From assembly GCA_036925085.1 (NCBI GenBank), contig JAUPFP010000003.1, positions 4,031,501 through 4,095,500 of the forward strand: a stretch of DNA of 64,000 nucleotides. Direction: 5' to 3'. Positions 34,257 to 47,100 of the stretch are shown here, one piece after another; positions within the stretch are counted from its first letter, which is position 1, and every line of letters begins with the position of its first letter. The stretch is from Brachycybe producta. Lineage: Eukaryota; Arthropoda; Diplopoda; Playtdesmida; Andrognathidae. A program made the position numbers and the translations under genes. The notes under the pieces were generated by a model. That model was given only the letters and a program-made list of their open reading frames with translations, did no database searches and was not told the origin of the DNA.

Positions 34257-35087
34257 TGAACAAGATAATTGCATCAGTTTATGTTAACTTTATATACTAA
34301 TGGTATATATGATTGTAGAATAATTAGACTTAAGCGTTTTTAAAAGGAAATTTCATTTATTCAAAATGTTTGAAGAAAATGAAACAAGTTTCCATAAAAC
34401 TTTGAACAAAAAATTGACACAAATGGTAAAATTAAACATGTTTAAAATACTCCTAGGAACCAATTACAATCAACTTTTTTTTCGTTTAATGCTTTCAGTA
34501 CTTGGAAACGGGGTTTTTTTTAAAATAAATTTCACAATTTTTTTAAATGTTTCAAACTCACGTCATGTGAAATAATTCCATGAAATGAAATATTTCAATG
34601 GCACATCACAAGTCCCAATGGAAACAAAGCCTAATTATCGCCAATAAAAAAATGTTTGTTAAATTTTCGTGTAACTTGAAATGAAATAACAGAAATTCTG
34701 AAATTGCCACAAAAAGTTAAAAAAAAGTACTCTTCTAGTTTCTAAAGTAATTTCAATTTTCTTCTAAATGTTGCTTCTGAAAACACAAACTAACCGTGAA
34801 TTTTATTCCCATTGTTTTTTTTTTTCATTTGCATATTATGCAAATATCTACTTAAAAATACTTTAATCAATAATAATAATCTTATTTTGTAGGAAGGCCA
34901 AAAAAAAAGAAATATGAAAGTGAAGTTATTAAATATGAAATGAATGTCTCGTAGACAACAACGTACACACACACATGTTGCTGTTAATTAAGATTTAATT
35001 TAAATTAAAGCACGAAAAACATAAGTTTTCAAAATTAGTTTTAAGAAGAAGAAAAAAAAATGGTGGCCGAGCCGCAGACTTTTGTTT

Positions 35088-35093
35088 TTTATT
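35088..35093 (-). terminator. Candidate poly(A) signal of EOGT
   Basis: AATAAA on the minus strand, about 18 nt beyond the EOGT stop codon (35113-35111). It is the first such hexamer downstream. The very short 3' UTR it implies is an inference. Confidence 0.45.
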
Positions 35094-35110
35094 TGTTTGT
35101 TTAATTTTCT

Positions 35111-38100
35111 TCACAGCTCGTTATGTTCAAATGTCGGTTCGGTACGAAGTTGTTTCCATTGAGGATGGTTACGAACGTGTTCGGCTGCTTTTCGCACGAT
35201 TCGAACAAATTCTCTCGGGTCGAATTCGTAGTTGGTGAATTTTGCGTGGGCGCCTTCGGTTGGATGATTTCCCTACGAGGGTTTTATTTTTTTACAAAAA
35301 GCACACAATTATATGATGAATTAATTATGCATTTGATATTATTATTAAATGAAAAATCTCAAGGATGAAGAGGAGAAAATTTTGAGGGGGAGGTTTTTTT
35401 TTTTTTGTTGCTTATGATGTGCCTCTTGTTTCCATTAGGTCAAAATAAGTAGGTGAAAAAGGAATTATGATTTGGGTCGATTTTTTTAAAGAATGGCGAA
35501 GTTTCCACACGGTCTCTTTAAAATTTTATCCGATCGAATTTCATTTTTGGTCTTATGTTTTGACCTAATGGAAACAGGGCTTTTGATGTAGGTGGGTTGT
35601 AAAAGTCTTTAGCATTAGGTCAAAATTGTAGGTGAAAATGAATTTTGAGCGGGTCAATTTTTAACGAATGGATAATTTAGACGAATTAGACAATTCTTAA
35701 ACATTGACCTGATCAAAATTCATGTTGAACTATTTTGACCTAATGTAAACAGGGCCTTTGATATAGATGGGTGTAAAAGTCTTTAGCATTAGGTCAAAAT
35801 TGTAGGTGAAAATGAATTTTGAGCTGGTCAATTTTTTAACAAATGGACAATTTATACAAATTTTGGACGAATTAGACAATTTTTAAACATTGACCTGATC
35901 AAAATTCATGTTGAACTATTTTGACCTAATGTAAACAGGGCCTTTGATATAGATGGGTGTAAAAGTCTTTAGCATTAGGTCAAAATTGTAGGTGAAAGTG
36001 AATTTTGAGCGGGTCAATTTTTTAACGAATGGACAGTTTAGACGAATTTTGGACGAATTAGATAATTCTTAAACATTGACCTGATCAAAATTCATTTTGA
36101 ACTATTTTGACTTAATGGAAACAGGGCCTTTGATGTAGGTGGGGCAACAAAAGTCATTAGTTTACACGTGTTTCAAAGAAAGTCTCTTCAAAAGTTGAAA
36201 CACGTGGCAACTCCAAACGAGACTGGGTCTCACACACAAGTCTCAAAGAAAGTTTCATCACGTAGAATGTCAAATCATACTACAACCTTTTGAGTTGCAT
36301 GTCTGATTGCAACTATTATTGCACAGAAGGTGAAAAGTTGCTTTGTCTGATATAGAGGCTTAAAGCCCTTATCACACTGGCAACGTTTAATGCAGTTCAA
36401 CTTGCAATGCAACTTGTTATGTGACTTGCAACTAGAACTTTGTAATAAACTTCTATATCACACTCAAAACTAGTTTTACAACCTAATTCCGATCAAGTTT
36501 TCAAACTTTTGTCTGTCCACACTGTGTGAAGCCATTAGGATCAGCTAACAGGAAGTTCATAAACCGGAAGTTATGAAACCGAAAATTCATTCAAAGTTTC
36601 ACAAAAAATCTTTCAGAAGTTGAACATGTGCGACTCAATGAGAGACTTGAGTCTCACACTTGTTGAAAGTTTTATCAAGTTGCATGTCATAATCACACTA
36701 ATAAAGAAGTTGCATGTCAAAGTTGCAAGTTTTATTGCATCAAAAGTTGCTAGTGTGATAGGGGCTTTTAGTTTTCAAAAAAGGTTTTCAGGTTGCAATT
36801 AAGTGAGGATGTGTTCAGTCAGGCAATTAGAAAACGGGATGAACAGAAGTTGGCGCCGCCCTTTTTATGACAAACGCAACTTCTAATCGGTTGGTTATGT
36901 AGTCTGACGTCACATGCTCCGCCCTTTTCAACGTCGAACCACACAACAATCCAATTAGAAGTTGCCGGTCGTCATAACAAAGGCGGAGCCAACTGAAGTT
37001 CTCCCCGATTTCTAAATGCCTGTTTTAAAAGAGGGCTCCTTCGAAAAATACTTGAGTAAATGCAAGGTAGATGGCGCTTGCAACCGCCATAGGTGGCCAA
37101 CTACACTCGTCGCCAATTAGTTGAAATCGAAGGCAGGCAAACAGGCAATTAGAAAACGGGCTGAACAGAGGTTGGCTCCGCCCTTTTTATGAGGACTGGC
37201 AACTTCTAATTGGTTGGTTATATAGTCTGACGTCACATGCTCCGCCCTTTTCAACGTCGGACCACACAACAAACCAATTAGAAGTTGCCGTTCGTCATAA
37301 AAAAGGGGCGGAGCCAACTTCTGTTCATCCCGTTTTCTAATTGCCCTGTAGGTTGTGTTGGGTGGATGGAAGAGAAGAAATTCTTACTTTGTCTTGCGGC
37401 TTCAGCTTGGATTGTTTTTCCCACGTGAAGTAGCGAACTCCTCGTAGACGAGCTAAATCGTGATAACAACCGGGATCCTCGCAATTGTAGCTACCGAAAG
37501 AGAAGAAAAAATGTAACGAGGAATTTATACTGTGCTAATTAGAAAATTATCCACAGACAACTTAAATGTCCTGTTTCCATTAGGTCAAAGGCCATAGGCC
37601 TACATATATATAGATGAATTCTAGTTTTTAAAACACTCTTCTTAAATGTTGCTTCTAGGTTATAACGCATCATTTGCATATTATGCAATGGAACTAATGT
37701 TATTTTCTGTCTTTGAGGAGAGCCAAATTAAGAGAAAATTGAAAGCGTTTTAAAAAAACTAGAAGGGTAACTCAATCACTTAAGGCTATTTTCATGTTGA
37801 TTATATCTTTCAAAATAAACTTTTTTATGTCAATTTGCAATTGACAATAACCTGACGATGGTTTTTTTTTAAGTCTATAAAAAGTTTATTTTGAAAGATA
37901 TCAACATGAAAGTACTATTAAGTGATTGAGCTACCCTTCTAGTTTCTAATAAAATTTCTAATTGTCAGTTTGAAAATGACCGAACTTTAAGAAGACGATC
38001 TTTTTTAATTTTTTTTTATTGAAAAGTTTATTTTGAAAGATATCCACACGAAAATGCCCTTAAGTGAGACAGTTACCCTTCTAGTTTTTTATAATTTTTC

Positions 38101-41100
38101 TCCTGAAAGACAGAATAATCAAGAGTTTGACAATAAGAGCTAATTTATAAACCCATTTAAGGTGGTTTTAAAATGTAAACGTTCCTGGAACTAATGGTTT
38201 TTCAAAGAGCCAAACCTTAAATTAAGAAAACATTAGTGTTTTTTTTAGAAACTAGAAGGGTAGCTCAGTCACTTTAATTGTATTTTCATGTGTCAGTTTG
38301 TAAATAATGTTTTAAGCAAATATATGTTAATTTTTTCCCAATAAAAAGTTTATTTTGAAAGATATATGAACATGAAAATATATAAAATGATTCAGTTACC
38401 GTTCTAGTTTTTAAAACACTTTTCAATTTCTCATTGTACTAAGGCTTTCTTCTATGTTATTTTAAAACAAACTGAACAACTTACTCTATGAAAAGCTACC
38501 AGTGGAAACTGTTTAACATAAAATTTGGAAATAAATTAGAATATTTTTTCGTCTTAAACGGATTTCATGTTATTCTAGAATTCTAGGGGACTAGAAGCCG
38601 TTTTCGTGTTAAACGGTTTTCATTGCGCAATAGACAAAGTGAAAAGACTGTGTTGAAACACAAAAAAGTTCAGTTTTGTCGTACATTTCGAATACAGCTG
38701 ACCAATCTGGTAAAAAGAGGATATGGGTCAATCCGGCTCCATGAATTCCGATTAATATGTCGGTGTTACGAATAACCTTTTTAAAAAAAATAACAATTTT
38801 AAATTGAGCGATATTTTATAATTAAACAAAATTAACATAATAGATTTTGTTATTCAAACCTGAAGTTGGTCTTCAAACTTTTGGTTCCTAGTTTTAAAAA
38901 AAACAAGCAATTATTAAATAAATTCGAAGAGTTAGGACGAATCCTAAATTTTCTCAAATCCGAATCCTAAAAGGTTCTCGAATCCTTCAAATATAAGAAT
39001 CCTATATTATTCATTAAGAAGATACAAATCAATGAAATAATATGGAAAAGGTTGAAAAGGGTAGAGGGGGGGGGAGGAGAGAAACGTGGAGGGGGAAAAA
39101 GTGGGGGGTGACAGAAATTGAAATGAAAGGAGTAAAAAAAAGGAACAAACGATGCGCATGCGCACACCAGAGAAAATGAAAAACTCATTTTCTTTTTCAA
39201 ATATAAAAAGGGGAGGGGATAATAGTAGCAAAATTAAACTACAGTTTATCACGGGCAATTGTGCCCAGCATTAGAATTTCTTTTGCTCCGCCCTTTTATG
39301 AACGTCATCAATTTCTAATTGGGTTTGTGACTTGGTCTGATGTCATAAAAGGGCGGAGGAAAAGAAATTCTAACGCTGGGCACAATTGCCTGTGAATTTG
39401 GCTCCCGTCATTTATGACGGGTTACCCCACTAGTTCTTTATACTTTGGTAATATATTGTGGCAGTTTTTTTTTTGGAATATACTGTAATTACCAATTGAA
39501 ATCCACTTTTGTGACGTCAAATTGATTGGTTGCTTTAAGGGCCTTTATTAACTGCACAAAATAAGCAACATTTAAGCACATTTTGTAAGAAAATTTCTAG
39601 ATTAAAGTAGCCAGCTTTTTTTTTAGAAGTAATTTTGCAAAAAAAAAATTGATGTTATTAGTAAGGCTCGGATTTTTATGCAAAATATCAAAGCAAATGT
39701 TTCTCAAACTATGGCCCAAGAGCCAATTGTGAAGTAACAACTTCCCGTTGAGATCAACCAACATTTTTTTTAAAGAAACACTGGTTAGAGGCTAGAACTT
39801 TGTAGTTGACAACTAATTGTAACTAGGCAATCTAGCCTCTAACCAGCTTTTTTTTTAATTAGAAAAAGAAGTATAATTGGCACTTTTTGGGCCACAGATT
39901 GAGAAACACTTGCTTGATATTTTGCATAAAAATTCTAGTCCTAAATTATTAGAAAGTAGAATGGTAAAAAAATGAACTAGAAATAAAATGTTTTCATGAA
40001 GATATTTTTAAAAATGAAATATTTATCGAAGTTTGAAAAACATAATTAAAATGAGTGGGCAGATAGAACCCATTACAGGCATTTAGAAATCGGGACGAAC
40101 CGCCCTTGTTATGACGAACACAACTTCTAATTGGTTGGCTATGTAGTCTGACGTCACATGATCCGCCCCCTTTTCAACGTCGAACCACACAACAAACCAA
40201 TTAGAAGTTGCCGGTCGTCATAAAAAGGGCGGAGCCAACTGAAGTTCTTTCCGATTTCTAAATGCTTGTGAACCCATAAGGGCCGATCCTGCAGGAACAG
40301 ACTAATCGTAGGTCACTAGGTGACCTACACTTTTAGATATGAACTGTGGGTCACTCAGTGACTTGCACTTTTGTACATTCTAGAGAGGCACAGTCTCTCA
40401 GAACTGCTACAACAAGTTTAATGTAACAACAAGTTTAATGTAACTGTTACTATCAATCTGCAGATTGCCTAGGCATTCTGCAAAACAACCAACCTGCTAG
40501 TTAATCAGCAAAATTCAACGCCTAAAATGTATTGAATTTTGCAGAATCACTAGCAGGTTGGTTGTTTTGCAGATTGTCTACGCAATCTGCAGATTGACTG
40601 ATTCCGCAGATTTGACAGTAACATAGCCACACTTTCAAAAGTGTAGGTCATTGAATGACATACAGTTCTGAAGTGTAGGTCATCTAGTGACCTATGGTTA
40701 GTCTGTCCCGATCCCCCTTGCATATTGCGGGGAAAAGGTGCAGGAAATCATGATGATTTCTATTTTTCTGCATGTGGGATTCAGGCTCTCTTACTCTTCT
40801 AGTTTCTAATAATCTTTTCAATTTTTTTTTCTTCATCTAAAAAGCTGGGGCCACTTAATTTTGACAAAGGTCCACTTTTACTTTATCTTCATTGAGAATT
40901 CTTCTGTAAGTCGTACTTCTGGACAATAACGTTACTCGAAGTTTCTTCTCGAAAAAAACAAATTTAAATTAATTAAGATCCATTTTTATTAATTACATCT
41001 TTTTGTTTGTTTGCGTTAATTAATAATTACTTCGCTTGACGTCACTTCCTGTGTGATGCCAAGTCTGTGAATCACGTGATGACTAAATGCATGAAAAAGT

Positions 41101-44100
41101 CCACTTTGCTCGCAGCCATTTATCTTGAAAAAAGAACTATTGGTCAACTATCGGTCGACGTCATAAAAAGGGCGGAGCCAACTGTGCTTAATTAACATTC
41201 TTTGCAGTTATCTTACTAGAGGCATATTGTAATACATTCCAAATATCATTCTTGGTAGTAAAGGTAGAACTAGATGTCGAAAACAGACCTACAAATAAGT
41301 TACAAGTTAACTCTTTGAGGTGTATTCTTAATGCAGTATAAGGCTGGCTTCACGCGGACCACTTTGTGGCGCCACATCTTTAGCGGATCACTGATTTCAA
41401 TGGTATTGACCTTGAGCCACCGCCACCGTTGTTATGCTCCAAAGTGGCGACCACCGCCTTTTTTTTTTCTTGGAGCTAATCAAGGTCATACACGTGGCCC
41501 GCACATTAACAGCTAGAGGTAGTAACGGGTGGAACCGAACCGTTTCTACTCTGTTTGGAACCGGTTTAATCCGTTCGCGGATCGCAATTTTTTGGGAACC
41601 GGTTCCTTGACGAACTGGTTCCCAATGTGCATTGGCAGATTTGCGCAGCACATTAGTTAGAGGTTGCAAAGGGTAAAACCGAACCGTTTTTACTCCGTTT
41701 GTAACCGGTTTAATCCGTTCGCGGTTCGCAATTTGTTTGGGAACCGGTTCTTATCAGTTCGTTGATCTTGACGAACTGGTTCCCAATGTGCATTGGCAGA
41801 TTTGCGCAGCACATTAGTTAGAGGTTGCAAAGGGTAAAACCGAACCGTTTTTACTCCGTTTGTAACCGGTTTAATCAGTTCGCGGTTCGCAATTTTTTGG
41901 GAACCGGTTCTTATCAGTTCGTCGATCTTGACGAACTGGTTCTCGATGTGCATTAGCAGATTTGTGCAGGGCGTTAGTTAGAGGTGGCAAAAGGTAGAAC
42001 CGAACCGAATCTATTCGGTTCAGAGCCAGTTCTTATCAGTTCGACCTATACTGGAGAACCGGTTCTATCAGTTCTAGTAATTAGCGACCGGTTCTATCGG
42101 TTCCGAACCGTTGACATCTCTCTTGACAGCAGGTCATAGTTAGTTGTATTTGACTTTCTTAACACATGCGCCACTTTGTGGCGCTGCTCAGTGGCGACAC
42201 CGAGTGGTTCGTGTGAAGCCAGCCATAAAAAAGTTGGAGATTTCAAGAATTTATAAGGTGTTTGACGACCTCTTAGCCGCTTCTTTACCGTTTTTCCTTT
42301 ATATTCACGAAGATCTTGAATTGGGTGTCTCGTAAAAGCTTTCCAAGTTACTCCGAAGTTACTTCGATACGGCATCTTGGGTGAAAAGATAGTCGAAGAT
42401 CGTCGTTAGAATTTCAATTATGTTTTAGTATTGGACAGAAGTAGGGTTTGTTTTTTCTCAGGTGGTTTTAAAAGGTTTTTTTGTGGTCAATTTTTACTTT
42501 TGATTTGATACTAGAAGAGTAAAAAGAATCCAGTGATATTATTTTAATGACGATATCTTTCAAAATAAATTTTTTATGGCAAAAAAAAAAATACGAAAAT
42601 TGTATGTTTTTATGGCTAATTCTTAAAAAAAAAATGCTTAATTTTTATTTTGTTGAGATTGCCATAAAAAGTTTATTTTAAAAGATACCGTCATAAAAAT
42701 GTTACAGCTCGGTTCCTTTATACTTCAACTTTTTAAGGTGGCTGAATAGATATTTATTTTGTTTTTGTCCCACCGAATGGCGCCACTGCAGTGGCTAATA
42801 CTAAGCTCCATAGACGTTTTTGTAAAGTTTGGATGCAAAAACGTCAAGTGAACGTTTTTTAGAAACAAAATTCTGAAAAAATTCAAATTGTTTTCAAAAC
42901 TAGAATGGTAAAAGATGATGCTAAAAGTTTTTTCAATGGCAATATATTAAAAAAATAAGCAATTTTCATAGTTCAATTTGAAAAATGACCCGTTTTTTGG
43001 TTTTTCCTTTTTTTTTAAACTCATAAAAAGTTTATTTTGAAAGATATCATCATGAGAAAAAAACTTTTAGCATTATCACCAACTATTCTAGTTTCTAAAA
43101 CACTTTGAATTTTTTTTTTTTTTTTTTGCAATGTTTCTCCTGAAAAACGTTCGCTTGAAAAACATAAATTTTCTCAAAATCGCGGGTTGAAGGGGAGAAG
43201 AGACCTCCTATAGAATAAAATAGCCACAGCAGTGGCGCCATCTGAGAGGACAAAAACCAAATAAATATCTATTCAGTCACCTTAATGGAAACGGAGAAAT
43301 AATACCAACAAAAGAAACTGACTGTGTCCCAGATGAGGATGCGAATATTGGTCGTGAAAGTGTTATTCATATGGAGTGATGCGTAAAGATTGAAGAAATC
43401 GCAGAAATGATGATACATGTTAACAGCTGCGAAAAAAAATTTAAAACATGACGTCAGAAAGGAATCTGGCTAAAAAGCCAGAAACATACGATCAATTCTG
43501 GCTTGTCAATCCTGGCTTTTCAAAATGCCACAATTCATAGTTTATGTGGTGGAGTTGGTTTATTCAATCCAAGTTTTATTGTTTTTTCAATTTTGGCTTG
43601 AACAATCTGATCGGCCAGATTTTTACTTCAATTTTTTTGTGTGGATTGAACTGATTGAAACGTCACGGTGTGTGGCGTGGATTGACAAGCTTTGGAACGT
43701 TGGAGACATACGAATATGTTCAAATCGCAATGCTTTTCATGATGAGAAAAATGAGTAAATTAATTTAAAAAATAGGTAAAAAAAAACAGGGATTAACAAG
43801 CCAGCATTGACATGCCAGAATTGATCGTCTGAATCCAGCGTTTGTTTAGTTGAAACTCACTTGCGTCCAGTTTCATAATAAATGTCGGCTCGGTGACCGT
43901 CACGTCGCAGATATCCGTTGGATCGTTTTCGATCCTTGTGAAATGTTTCAGCTCTGGAGCCCTTTGATTTTATTAATATTATTATGGGTTAATTATTAGG
44001 GGGCCACTTTAATGAGGTGTCTCATTGAGTTTTACCAGGATTGAAGGGGGCTCATGTGGGTCCCTTCCTCTTGGAGTCGAGCCTTGTCGATACTGCAGTG

Positions 44101-47100
44101 GCCACCCACTTGACCCTCGCGGATTATGTCCATTCTGTATCTGGTTTTTGTTTATTGTTCGTAAAGAAAAAAATTAGGAGTTTTAAGAGTTAAAAGGAGG
44201 GCCCTATGTGGCCCACCATGGCCCTCCTCTTAAGAGTATCAAGCCCCAGGTTAAACCTGCTTATTTAAAGCTGAGAAATTGAAATTTTGGTTAGGCCTGA
44301 GTCTCACATGCGTGGAAAAGCAGAAAACAGAAAAAAAGTTGTCTTTACATTTCTGTTTTCTGTTGCGTTAAACCTGGAACATACACGCGGAATTCCGTTC
44401 AGAAAATCAAAACAGAATATTTTTAAATGAGAAAATTTTCCTTAAAAAGTTAACTGAAAATTTATTAAAAATGAGTTGAACAAAGCTCAACTTTTTCCGT
44501 TCTCATCAAAATATTCCGTTCAAATTCCCACCAATCAGAAAGAGAAGCATGTGACATCACTAAAAAGCAAAATGGATAGAGGGCGCGCACAACTTTCCTC
44601 ATTACTTTTCTGTTTCTATGTGTGAACAACACAGATACCGAAAAGGAAAATGACTTTTTTTCCGTTTCCTATTTTCTTTTTCCTTGGCGGAAATCCGCGT
44701 GTGTGTTCCCGGCTTTATTCCACAACAGAAAACACTTCAAGGACACTTTTAAGTTTATACAAAAGAGGAGAAGTGTAATTCCGCAAGGCAGAATTTAAAT
44801 AGCAGCCAAATAAATAGAATGGAATTATTCATATTTTGATAAACTCCTATTTTAGCTAAAAAAAAAAAATGTTTCGGCATGTGTGACCTTAGCCTCAAAG
44901 TTGCTTCTAAAATGCAGGATAATAACCCTTAGGTCTAAAGGCCCGGTCCACATCAAGCCAACAAAACAGAAACTCAGTGTTTCAAGACAAATTGGCGACA
45001 ATTCTAAAAACATTTCTGTCACTGTTATGTTTTGTTTTTGTTTTTGTTGACAATTTGACAAACTATTCCAATGTGATGGCGAAAAGTAGGTAAACATCAA
45101 AATGTTTGTGTTTTGTCTCTGTATTATGCAACATTCTGTCAACTCTTGTCTGTTACAGTTGTGGACAGTTAGTATTAAAACAACAACAGAACAGTTGCGT
45201 AGTTTACGTAAATGACAGCTATAGAAACAAAAAACAAAACCCAAATTTGTTTGTGTTTTGTGTCAGACAAATTTGTTGTGTTTTTGTCTTGAGTACATGC
45301 TTACAGTTGTTTCAGGTTTTGTTTTGTTTTCAAGAATCTGCTTTTTTTTTGGCGTTTTTGTTGTGTTTTTGTCTCTTGAACTCATGTTGCACTTTTGTCA
45401 GCTTGATGTGGATCGGGTCTAACGTAGAAATTTCTTTTCGTAAAACTGTTTCTTTAATACCTTATTGGTTCGAGGATTTCTTGGAGGGAAGTAAAATTAA
45501 AAAAGATGTCATTTCCCTGGCAATACCTCAAGTACTTTGCACATTTTAGTGAAGATTGGCCCTTTTTTTAAAAAAAAAAAAAGTAGAAAAGGTCACTTTT
45601 TTCAGTATTCAGTTTTTCTTTAACAAATATGAAGACCTAAATTCAAGAAGGGGAAACTGTTGCACTTGAACTTCAACTTGTGAAGCCTCTGAGCAGTACA
45701 GGCAGTTAGAAATCGGTCAGAACTTCAGTTGGCTCCGCCCTTGTTATGACGACCGGCAACTTCTAATTGTCTGGTTATGTAGTCTGTGACGTCACATGCT
45801 CCGCCGTTTTCCACGTCAGACTACATAACCAGCCAATTAGAAGTTAGTTGCCGGTCGTCATAACAAGGGCGGAGCCAACTGAAGTTCTGACCGATGTCTA
45901 ACTGCTTGTCTGAGCAGTTGGGTTCCTACATAGCAAATCCATGTATTAATTAATATAGTTTAACATGGTTGTTTTCAATGTTGTAACCTCTACTTTGAGG
46001 GTTCAACTTGAAGTTCAAAGTGTCATGTTTTCCTTCTTGAATTTGGGCCACAGTTTCTAACCTCTTCTTTTTTTTTTAAGACAGTCAAAATTAAGGGAAA
46101 ACTTGTTTTAGCATAATTGGCAAATATGCAAATGAAGTTACTGGTTAAGTGTCTTTCATTTGGGATTGAATGAATAACAAAGGAACCACACAAACAAAAA
46201 AAATCAAAAGTGTCTAGACCATATTAATCTCATAATTTGTATTTTAGTAATTCTGTGGACTCAATTTTTGTTCCGGATTTATGAAAAATGATTGTTTATT
46301 TTTTTTAAATATTTTTTTTTCTTGTTTTTTTATTATTGAGAATTAAGGTGGCTGAATAGATATTTATTTTGTTTTTGTCCTCCTAGATGGCGTCACTACA
46401 GTGGCTAATTGCTAAGCTACATAGACGTTGTTTTTTTTTTGGAAAAATGTGGATGCAAAAACGTTAAGTGAACCGGTTTTTTTTTTAGAAACTATTATGA
46501 AAAAATGCAAATTGTTTTAAAAACTAGACGAAAAAATAAACGATTTTATAGTTCAGTTTGAAAAATTATCCGTTTTGAGGTTTTTCCATTGAAATTTCAT
46601 TGAAAAACTATTTTCAACCTTTTTTTAGAATTTATTATAAAAGTTCAAATTGTTTTAAAAACTAGAATGGTAAAAGAGTGTGTTAAAAAGTTTTTTCACG
46701 GCGATATCTTAAAAAATAAACGATTTTATAGTTCAGTTTGAAAAATAATCCGTTTTGAGGTTTTTCCATTGAAATTTCATAAAAAAAAACTATTTTCGTT
46801 TTTTTTTTCAAACTGACATAAAAAGTTTATTTTGAAAGATATCGCCATGAAAAAACTTTTAGCATTATCGCCAACTATTCTAGTTTCTAAAACACTGAAT
46901 TTTTTTTGTAATGTTTCTCTTGAAAAACGTTCGCTTGAAAAATAGAAATGTTCTCAAAACCGCATTTTTGAGGAAGAAACCTCTTATAGAACGTAAGAGC
47001 CACTGCAGGCGACAGGCAATTAGAAATCGGGACAAACAGAAATTGGCTCCGCCCTTTTTATGACGAGCGGCAACTTCTAATTGGTTATGTAGTCTGACGT

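Noticed and set aside
44852-45549. 130- and 147-codon frames on opposite strands
   Set aside because: They run through a CCACATCAAG...CTTGATGTGG repeat that also gives frames at 9.4-10.7 kb. The true coding sequence here is EOGT exon 4 (45461-45561, minus).
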